A stretch of DNA of 64,000 bases from Maribacter halichondriae (lineage in GTDB: Bacteria > Bacteroidota > Bacteroidia > Flavobacteriales > Flavobacteriaceae), in NCBI RefSeq assembly GCF_027474825.1, contig NZ_CP107030.1, positions 4,344,001 to 4,408,000 on the forward strand, in the 5' to 3' direction. A model generated the notes under the pieces. It did not search any database. It worked only from the letters and a program-made list of their open reading frames with translations, and was not told the DNA's origin. Made by a program: the position numbers and the translations under genes. Below, in pieces: positions 58,002-64,000 of this stretch (positions within the stretch are counted from its first letter, which is position 1; the number at the start of each line of letters is the position of its first letter).

Positions 58002-58205
58002 ATGTGGCAGGTATGCGGCCAAACGGTTTGGGTTAGCGGAGCGTCATCAGGAGTTGGAGAGGTCTTGGCCTATGTGTTGGGCACTGAAAAATACGAGGCA
58101 AACAACCGCCGCATGGAAGCCATAGTATTTACCTATTCCGATTTTTTCCAATGCTCATGCACCGTGCCGAACTTAAAAATTCGTTCAAATAGCCCTATAC
58201 CGTAA
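58002..58205 (+). pseudogene. Relic of a short-chain dehydrogenase N-terminus
   Basis: The first 35 codons read GQTVWVSGASSGVGEVLAYV, which resembles the Rossmann start of short-chain dehydrogenases (TGxxxGIG region and first helix). Nothing after residue about 35 resembles the family and the frame ends after 67 codons. There is no promoter. I regard it as the remnant of a deleted gene next to the MITE-like element; chance similarity is possible. Confidence 0.35.
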
Positions 58206-58875
58206 GTGATTTTCCCAAATCTAATAAAGTAAGTCGCTTACCGGCTTTTTTGAATTTATCCTTGGCCTCATCGTGATCGATTTCTATATATCCAAAGGTA
58301 TCGTAGTGGTATCCTAAAATAGAATCGCATTTTATAAATTCTGCGGCTATGACCGCATCATCGATCCCCATGGTGAAATTATCGCCTATCGGCAGCACGG
58401 CCAAATCAAGATCAAAGCTCATGGGAATTAATTTCATATCCATAGTAAGGGCGGTATCCCCTGCAATATAGATGTGTTTGCCCGCTGAGGAAAGTATAAA
58501 GCCTCCGGGTTGACCCCCATAGGAACCATCGGGAAAAGAAGAAGTGTGAACGGCGTTCACGTATTTCAGCGTTCCAAAATCAAATTTCCATTGGCCACCG
58601 TGGTTCATGGGATGTGTTGCAAAACCCATATTGCCGTAATACGTTGCAATCTCGTAATTACTGACAATTGTGGCCCCTGATCTTTTTGCGATAGATTCTA
58701 CATCCAAAATATGATCTTGGTGGGCGTGGGTAACCAATATGTAATCAGGATTCAAGGTCGAAATATCGACAACCTCAGAGGCCTTTTCATTTCCAGAAAT
58801 AAAAGGATCTACCAGTAGGGTTTTGTTCTCTAGACGAATCAACAATGCGGCGTGGCCTAAAAAAGTAATTTGCAT
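58195..58875 (-). CDS. UPF0173 family MBL-fold metal-dependent hydrolase
   Basis: A 226-residue cytoplasmic MBL-fold hydrolase. MQITFLGHAALLIRLENKT and DPFISGNEKA open the domain; metal motif VTHAHQDHILDVESI; further ligands in MNHGGQWKF, YIAGDTALTMD and the final GYHYDTFGYIEID. This matches the UlaG-like UPF0173 group (YtkL type), for which substrates are not established. Start and length are normal. It is separated by a 150-bp repeat-containing gap from the kinase gene on the same strand. Confidence 0.9.
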   Translation of the reverse strand: MQITFLGHAALLIRLENKTLLVDPFISGNEKASEVVDISTLNPDYILVTHAHQDHILDVESIAKRSGATIVSNYEIATYYGNMGFATHPMNHGGQWKFDFGTLKYVNAVHTSSFPDGSYGGQPGGFILSSAGKHIYIAGDTALTMDMKLIPMSFDLDLAVLPIGDNFTMGIDDAVIAAEFIKCDSILGYHYDTFGYIEIDHDEAKDKFKKAGKRLTLLDLGKSLTV

Positions 58876-58986
58876 AAATGAAGTTTTACTCGATAATCGA
58901 GATTTAAATGCTCCGAGGCTCGCCCGCCTTCACGTAGCCATTTTGGCGGACGAAGTCCTCGGAATTTAATTTTTTCCTTTCGAATT

Positions 58987-59016
58987 CCTCGTGGGCTTGC
59001 CCCGAGGTAGTTGACT
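58987..59016. repeat. Dispersed intergenic repeat, copy 2
   Basis: Matches the reverse complement of 34603-34632 with three mismatches in 30. Next to it (58908-58962) is a GC-rich imperfect inverted repeat (CCGAGG...CCTCGG). Intergenic; contains no gene. Confidence 0.55.
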
Positions 59017-59025
59017 ACCCCAAAT

Positions 59026-60993
59026 TTATACAAAGTTGAACCAAAACCGAACACCTTCTGTGCTGTTGTCCACATTTAGTTTGGTTTGCAACTGATTGGC
59101 CAAGCGGTTCATTAGGCGGATTCCCATAGAGGAATTCGCTCTTTCATCGGTATCATCAGGTAACCCTACACCATTATCTGTGTATTCAAAGAAACCTTCT
59201 TTGTCTCCAATTTTTCTGAGATGAATGTAAATCTTACCATTATCATCGTCAACAGGAAATGCGTATTTGAAAGAATTAGAAACCAGCTCGTTCAAAATTA
59301 GTCCGAAAGGAATGGCCCGATCAATATCGAGTTCCACGCCCTCGGCATCAATCGTAATATTGATATTGTGTCCACCTTTTTTGTAAACGGATTGCACGCT
59401 ATTGATAAGGCTTTCGATATAACCCTGCATTTCAATGACCGAAAGATCATCGTTCTGATATAGTTTCTGGTGAATAAGTGCCATGGCCTTTACCCTGCTC
59501 TTACCTTCTTCCAAAGCTTCAATAGCCGCTTTACTACGCGTGTTCTTGGTCTGTAGGCTCAATAAACTCGATACCATTTGAAGGTTGTTCTTTACCCTAT
59601 GATGAATCTCTTTTAGCAAAGAATCTTTTTCGACCAAGGCATTCTCAATGATATGTTTTTGCTCTGCGATAAGTCTTTGATTTTTAATACTTCGCAAATA
59701 GGCATAAACAAGTCCTGAAAAAAGTAAAAGTGTAAACACCAAAGATATAAGTACCATATTGGTACGTTCATCTTGGGCTATCATTTCACTTTTTTGGCGT
59801 TCGAGGTTTTCTTTTTGTGCAGCCATAATGAGTTTGGTATTCTCCTTTTCTTTACCCATCACCGTAGCCAATTGTTGTTTTCTTAGTTCGGATTCGTTTT
59901 CGTTTATGGAGTCGTTGATACGTATATTATACCGTAAATAAGCAGATTCGTTTGCATAGTCGCCCGTCTTATTATAATAAACCGACATTAACCTGTTTTT
60001 CTTAATCAGGTTTTCGAGCTTTTTGGTCGCCAAATTATCGCTCAGATAATCGGTCGCTTTTTCAAGGTCGTTCAATTCAAGATAGCATTCTGCAATGGCT
60101 AAGCTATTCTCGACAATATCCGCAGAGTAACCTCCCTTATTATATTCCTTAAAAAGTTCAAGGCTTTGCTCAAGGTACGATATGGCTTCTTCATGTTGGC
60201 CAAGACCTACTAGGCTTTTTCCAATATTCCCCAGTATAGTGGCATGTAAAAGATTGGCTTCGACGAGCTCCTGTTCCGATTTGACCTTCATCACATCGAT
60301 TAGGTTCAGGTCACTGTAGCTTTTCGCTTTTTTGAAATGACTGAGGGCCGTAGGTGTCGACTTGTCAAGTCTCAAATACGTGCCGACATTATTGTTGTAT
60401 TCTGCCTGGGCAAAATAATCTTTCTCTCCTACTGTCTTTTGTGCTTGCGCAATATAATCTTCCATGGCCTTGCGATGCAATCCCAATTTGGAATAGATGT
60501 CATAGAAGAACACATCCTCGGTGAGGCCTAATTCTTTCTTTTCCTTTCGTATTTCAATTTGTTCGGTGTAAAGCCCCAATTCTCCAAAATTGGCATCCAT
60601 TAAGTCAAGCAAAACGGACTTTTCCTTTAGTTCAAAATCTTCTTTTCCATTGTAAATCTCTTTCGCTATTGCCAAACTCTTATCATACTCCCCCAGGTCA
60701 TTGTAAATCTGGGCCTGCATCAATTTGTAGTAGGTTATCGCGAGGGTATCTTGCTTTTTTTCGGCCGTATTTAAATATTTATTTACGGAATCCAGCCAAT
60801 CATAGGCCGAATTTTCATTGTAGCGATTTGAGGTGTCGAAAAAGAAATTGAAACGTGCAGAAGGAGTTTCCGTTTTTTGAAAAACCCTAAAAGAGCTTTC
60901 GGGAGTAGCAGCTGTCTCTTGAGCCATTATTGACCCCGTTACTAAGGCCATTAGGACAAATAGAATTAGAATTTTCCTGAATAATTTTTTCAT
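59026..60993 (-). CDS. TPR sensor histidine kinase (HisKA_2 type)
   Basis: About 655 residues. The start MKKLFRKILILFVLMALVTG at 60993 is a signal-like segment; a longer start at 61014 would lie in the -7 element. Residues about 60-370 are TPR-like helical repeats in the periplasm, then one transmembrane helix (VLISLVFTLLLFSGLVYAYL, about residue 410), a short coil and a kinase core: phospho-acceptor EIHHRVKNNLQMVSSLLSLQ and an ATPase domain with LNELVSNSFKYAF and YTDNGVGLP. This is the HisKA_2/HATPase arrangement. The LytTR regulator at 61761-62510 is the likely partner. Confidence 0.9.
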   Translation of the reverse strand: MKKLFRKILILFVLMALVTGSIMAQETAATPESSFRVFQKTETPSARFNFFFDTSNRYNENSAYDWLDSVNKYLNTAEKKQDTLAITYYKLMQAQIYNDLGEYDKSLAIAKEIYNGKEDFELKEKSVLLDLMDANFGELGLYTEQIEIRKEKKELGLTEDVFFYDIYSKLGLHRKAMEDYIAQAQKTVGEKDYFAQAEYNNNVGTYLRLDKSTPTALSHFKKAKSYSDLNLIDVMKVKSEQELVEANLLHATILGNIGKSLVGLGQHEEAISYLEQSLELFKEYNKGGYSADIVENSLAIAECYLELNDLEKATDYLSDNLATKKLENLIKKNRLMSVYYNKTGDYANESAYLRYNIRINDSINENESELRKQQLATVMGKEKENTKLIMAAQKENLERQKSEMIAQDERTNMVLISLVFTLLLFSGLVYAYLRSIKNQRLIAEQKHIIENALVEKDSLLKEIHHRVKNNLQMVSSLLSLQTKNTRSKAAIEALEEGKSRVKAMALIHQKLYQNDDLSVIEMQGYIESLINSVQSVYKKGGHNINITIDAEGVELDIDRAIPFGLILNELVSNSFKYAFPVDDDNGKIYIHLRKIGDKEGFFEYTDNGVGLPDDTDERANSSMGIRLMNRLANQLQTKLNVDNSTEGVRFWFNFV

Positions 60994-61011
60994 ACTAAAA
61001 AGCTGCAAGAC

Positions 61012-61019
61012 CAAACTTA
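61012..61019 (-). promoter_or_regulatory. -7 promoter element for the histidine kinase gene
   Basis: The minus strand reads TAAGTTTG, an exact match 19 bp before the start at 60993. Confidence 0.6.
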
Positions 61020-61206
61020 AAAAATTGCCTTGGTTTCGCTAAATTTTTGTTGTAGCTGAAATGCTTTGTTAAGAACAACAATTACTATTTTCTTAGCCGA
61101 CCAAACTACAACCAAAAGAATATCTATTTATATTTTTTGACAAACCTTACTTACTTGTGATGCCTTCACTTGAGAAATACCCTTGACTATCATATTAAAC
61201 ATTAAA

Positions 61207-61236
61207 AAAAGCTGCATAGCACGTACACAGCTTTTT
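61207..61236 (-). terminator. Hairpin terminator downstream of the decayed ORF
   Basis: Stem AAAAAGCTG with CAGCTTTTT around a 13-nt loop, with T-rich sequence on the minus-strand 3' side. It sits right after the stop of the decayed minus-strand frame, about 215 bp before the kinase start. The rest of 61020-61206 shows nothing. Confidence 0.6.
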
Positions 61237-61719
61237 AGCGTATTATTTTAGACAGGATAAGGTTTGGGGCACCTCTTTCAATAATTTCAAAATTATGATT
61301 TTGATTCCCCACTTTCAGAATAATGTTGTGTAACCGTCGATTTTTGTTGTGAAAATAATCAGCGAGTCTTGCTAGTGCATTTCATCGGATTTTTATGTAT
61401 TTCATGGATGTGGTTTCCATCTACGGAAAACCGCTGTAGGAATTTTTGTAATCCGACTAGATTTCGAAATCCATTTGATGATTTCTCTGAGTACATTACC
61501 AAGTTTCAGAATCAAAAAAGAGCCCGATCAATTAAGACCGAACCCTTTTACGAGAACACTATATGAAAATGAAAAAAATTATTCGTGGCTTGATGTATAT
61601 CCGTTTGGAGTATCGTTACACGAATATAGTTCCAAGTGTCTGGTCAATAAATTAATTGTTGTAAACTCAGGAAAAATTGTGGTGAAGAAAGCCAATTCTG
61701 ATTTATGGCAAAAAATAAA
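61235..61719 (-). pseudogene. Decayed minus-strand gene of unknown family
   Basis: No frame is open across this stretch, but the minus strand gives coherent peptide blocks in shifting frames: LELYSCNDTPNGYTSSHE, then VLVKGFGLN, GLFFDSET, VMYSEKSSNGFRNLVGLQKF, and finally NALARLADYFHNKNRRLHNI running to a stop at 61235 exactly at a terminator. Joining them requires three single-base changes and one stop codon. No start codon or promoter is visible at its beginning. I do not recognise the family. A plus-strand frame 61475-61786 covers part of it but overlaps the regulator gene. Confidence 0.3.
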
Positions 61720-61735
61720 GGCGCCAAAAGCGCCT
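61710..61735 (-). terminator. Terminator after the LytTR regulator
   Basis: Stem AGGCGC/GCGCCT (61719-61724 with 61730-61735) and an A-rich left side (61710-61719) that forms the minus-strand T tract. Confidence 0.7.
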
Positions 61736-61760
61736 CGATTTTATAGCCGACGAATTTCTA

Positions 61761-62510
61761 CTATGAATTCATGGCTGAAATTATAAACTCCTTAAACTCT
61801 TTAGATATTGGAATCAAGTTATTATTTATCATAATATCCTTTGAATTGATGGCATCGATATGATCGACATTTACGATGTATGACTTATGCGCCCGGTAGA
61901 ACTTATGCTTTGGTAGTTTTTCAAGATAATCCTTCAATGGGGAACGCACCAAAAACTTCTTATCAACGGTATTCACTTCAAGGTAAACATTATCAGCTTT
62001 GATGAACTGTATTTCCTCAAACTGAATACGATAATAGAGATGCTGTTTCTTAACAAAAATGGAATCCTTCAGCACACTGTTGGACATCGGTACATCTGAA
62101 CTGCCATCGTTCGAACTTGGTTTTCCGTCCGAATAAATGAAATTTGACAGGGCAATTTCAATGGAGGTGTACAAGTCTTGTTGCTCGAAAGGTTTTACCA
62201 AATAACCATTCGGTTTTACGGTCTTGGCATTCTCTACGGTGGCCCTATCCGAGTTGGAAGTCACAAAAATAAACGGAATGTCATAGTTTTCACGAATATG
62301 TTTACCTAGGTCGATACCCGTTTTATCAGATGCCAAGATAATATCTATTAAAACAAGGTCTACTTCTTTGGTTTTTAAGACTTCTTCTGCTTGTTCATAT
62401 ACAATGACATTGTCGACAATTTCGTAACCGATCTCTTCGAGCATCGATTGCATATCGTCGGCGATAATGACATTGTCCTCTACGATAAGAATTCTGATAG
62501 GTTGTTCCAA
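61761..62510 (-). CDS. LytTR-family response regulator
   Basis: A 249-residue two-domain regulator. The receiver domain (1-120) has the acidic pair E11/D12, phosphoacceptor D56 in DLVLIDIIL, T84 in FVTSNSD and K106 in LVKPFEQ. After a Ser-rich linker (about 128-145) comes a LytTR DNA-binding domain (about 150-245) with the typical HKFYRAHKSYIVNVDHI strand block. LytTR proteins bind direct repeats upstream of targets. A TPR-containing HisKA_2 kinase about 770 bp downstream on the same strand is the probable partner; the two are separated by a decayed region. It has its own -7 element and terminator. Confidence 0.92.
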   Translation of the reverse strand: MEQPIRILIVEDNVIIADDMQSMLEEIGYEIVDNVIVYEQAEEVLKTKEVDLVLIDIILASDKTGIDLGKHIRENYDIPFIFVTSNSDRATVENAKTVKPNGYLVKPFEQQDLYTSIEIALSNFIYSDGKPSSNDGSSDVPMSNSVLKDSIFVKKQHLYYRIQFEEIQFIKADNVYLEVNTVDKKFLVRSPLKDYLEKLPKHKFYRAHKSYIVNVDHIDAINSKDIMINNNLIPISKEFKEFIISAMNS

Positions 62511-62538
62511 ATTAGTTGGGGTTTAGATGGTTAGTATT

Positions 62539-62546
62539 CAAAATTA
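62539..62546 (-). promoter_or_regulatory. -7 promoter element for the LytTR regulator
   Basis: The minus strand reads TAATTTTG, an exact match 29 bp before the ATG at 62510; it overlaps the last codons of menA. Confidence 0.6.
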
Positions 62547-63452
62547 CAAAAAATTATTAAATACGATGTAAAAGAAGACCGACATGAGGAATGTGCTCAG
62601 GGCCAGCTTTTTTAGTTCAGGGTCCAATTTTTCGGGTGCCTTGGTATGATTTACTTTCATCATATGAATGGCTATCGGTACGAACGCCAATAAAGGTAAA
62701 AACTGGGCAACAACGGAATGATTGACAACAACAAATACTAACATGCAAATGAAAGCTGTTAGTATCAGACCAAAATGATAAAACTTTCCGTAATTGAATC
62801 CCATTTTAACCACTAACGTATTTTTACCCGATTTCTTATCATTCTCGAAATCGCGTAGATTGTTAAGGTTCAAAACGCCCGTACTTAAAAGTCCTATGGT
62901 ACATGCGGGCAAAAGTGCCGGCCACGAAAATTGCTTGGTATATAAAAATAGGGTGCCAACTACGGCAAGTAGCCCGAAGAAAAGGAAAACAAAAATATCT
63001 CCTAAACCCTTATAGCCATAGGCCGAATTCCCTACGGTATATCGTATTGCGGCCCAAATGCTGGCCAAGCCCAGCACAACGAACAAGGCGAAGTAGGCCA
63101 AGTTCTGAGTACCAAAGGCAAAATAAAGCACTCCAAGAATCAATAGAAGGTTAATCCCAATAGAAACCATGATTCCGGTTTTCAGTTCTTTTCGTGTCAA
63201 CAATCCACTTTGTAATACCCGTTGTGGGCCCAGACGAAAATCATTGTCAGTTCCCTTAACACCATCACCATAGTCATTGGCGAAGTTCGAAGTTACCTGA
63301 AAGCCTATTGTTGTCATTAGCGCTAGAACAAATATGATGTTATCAGATTGACCATAGAAATTGGCGAGGGCTGTACCCACTACTACTCCGGAGATGGAAA
63401 GGGGGAGCGTTCGTAACCTAGCTGCTCTAAGCCAAGTTGAGAATTTTGACAA
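62544..63452 (-). CDS. menA: 1,4-Dihydroxy-2-naphthoate polyprenyltransferase
   Basis: A 302-residue integral membrane UbiA-family prenyltransferase that attaches the isoprenoid tail to DHNA, a late step of menaquinone synthesis. The first Asp-rich motif is NDYGDGVKGTDNDF and the second NNLRDFENDKKSGKNTL; the start MSKFSTWLRAARLRTLPLSI is typical. About eight or nine membrane helices. It starts two bases after the SPOR-protein gene, so they are co-transcribed. With menC and menE in this window, three menaquinone genes are present but not contiguous. Confidence 0.94.
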   Translation of the reverse strand: MSKFSTWLRAARLRTLPLSISGVVVGTALANFYGQSDNIIFVLALMTTIGFQVTSNFANDYGDGVKGTDNDFRLGPQRVLQSGLLTRKELKTGIMVSIGINLLLILGVLYFAFGTQNLAYFALFVVLGLASIWAAIRYTVGNSAYGYKGLGDIFVFLFFGLLAVVGTLFLYTKQFSWPALLPACTIGLLSTGVLNLNNLRDFENDKKSGKNTLVVKMGFNYGKFYHFGLILTAFICMLVFVVVNHSVVAQFLPLLAFVPIAIHMMKVNHTKAPEKLDPELKKLALSTFLMSVFFYIVFNNFL

Positions 63453-63454
63453 AA

Positions 63455-64000
63455 CTAAAACGGATCTTCTATTTGTATACGTTTTCCTTCTTTATACGAA
63501 GCGACAAAAGCGTCCTTGAAACCGATATCGACTAATTGCGCGCGGAATTTCTGGGCCTCTTGCAAGGTTTCAAAATTACCCAAGGAATACGAATAAAACG
63601 GATTCGTCTTCACGAACATCGTATTGGTAAGCGCTTCGGATGCCAGGGTAACATTGTTATCAACAAAAGACTTAACTTGAACGGAATAGACTTTCTCCTT
63701 TTCCAAAAATTCTTGGCCAAATAGAACTCTTTAACCAAACTTAGCTCTTCATTCTGTTGTTTTAAATTGTCAAGTCTACTTTTAATCGCATCCAAGCTAT
63801 CGATATCAGATAGTACATATTGGTCTTGGGCCTCAAAATTGTTCTGACTTAATCCTGCCGTAAAGGCCGTTATGCCCAATGTGCCAATAAGAAAAAGACC
63901 GGTAATTCCAGCTAAAACATTCCGCTGAATCTTACTTTTTTCAGTTCTTTGTTCTTGAATTTTATTTGATCTAAAAGACGTTCGTTTATGATTTGCGCCT
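63455..64000 (-). CDS. SPOR-domain membrane protein, partial at the window edge, one frameshift
   Basis: The gene starts outside the window. Reading from the edge, the chain goes through a basic segment, one transmembrane helix (VLAGITGLFLIGTLGITAF), a coiled segment (DSLDAIKSRLDNLKQQNEEL) and a C-terminal SPOR-like domain (YSVQVKSFVDNN, SYSLGNFETLQEAQKFRAQL) ending QIEDPF. SPOR domains bind denuded septal peptidoglycan. The frame breaks near 63714-63715, where FYLAK should continue EFLEKEKVYS; one missing base explains it. Operon with menA. The N-terminal part is not available. Confidence 0.7.

Noticed and set aside
61475-61786. Plus-strand frame of 103 codons in the gap before the LytTR regulator
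   Set aside because: It overlaps the 3' end of the regulator gene and the minus strand of the same stretch gives more coherent peptide blocks; no promoter.
1-64000. CRISPR arrays, tRNA or rRNA genes
   Set aside because: No regularly spaced repeats and no tRNA cloverleaf or rRNA-like sequence seen on either strand.

Overview
The window looks like the chromosome of a member of the Flavobacteriaceae (Bacteroidota), probably a marine relative of Maribacter, Zobellia or Arenibacter; the genus is a guess. The evidence is the flavobacterial protein content, about 40 percent GC, menaquinone genes, a probable capnine sulfonolipid pair, carboxypeptidase-regulatory/SusC-plug proteins, the Bacteroidota -7 promoter motif TAnnTTTG ahead of many genes, and a near absence of Shine-Dalgarno sequences. 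I see no rRNA, tRNA, CRISPR array, prophage or complete insertion sequence.

Layout. 1-4.1 kb: small housekeeping genes (MBL hydrolase, a conserved unknown, Bcp peroxiredoxin, endonuclease III). 4.1-6.3 kb: two near-identical ECF sigma factor cassettes, each followed by a 47-residue microprotein gene. 6.4-11 kb: uvrA and a secreted, extremely basic Arg/Ser-rich protein. 11.1-19 kb: surface polysaccharide genes (flippase, glycosyltransferase, YfhO), an outer-membrane barrel and a GNAT-like protein. 19.1-21.6 kb: a probable capB/capA pair for capnine synthesis. 21.6-34.6 kb: secreted peptidases, YbaB, YegP, threonine aldolase, RF2 with its programmed frameshift, an outer-membrane receptor and fumarase. 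34.8-41.9 kb: mixed genes including EttA and an acyl-CoA carboxylase beta subunit. 41.9-53.8 kb: a secreted M24 peptidase followed by five tandem paralogues built from a carboxypeptidase-regulatory domain, a SusC-type plug without a barrel, TPRs and a DUF2135-like domain. This is the least explained system in the window. 54-64 kb: menE-CPBP-menC, a 163-bp MITE-like palindrome beside a gene relic, a TPR histidine kinase with a LytTR regulator, and menA with a SPOR protein that runs off the window.

How the genes work together. menE and menC form one overlapping transcription unit and menA lies about 5 kb away; together they cover three menaquinone steps. The kinase at 59.0-61.0 kb and the regulator at 61.8-62.5 kb are probable partners. 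capA and capB would make cysteate and condense it with a fatty acyl-CoA to give the gliding-associated lipid capnine.

Caution on quality. Twelve intact-looking genes are broken by 17 small indels, mostly one base missing from a homopolymer, including in fumC and ettA. I read these as uncorrected long-read sequencing errors, not pseudogenes, and annotate each as one gene with the break position. Gene starts were moved where a -7 promoter element overlaps the longest possible start.
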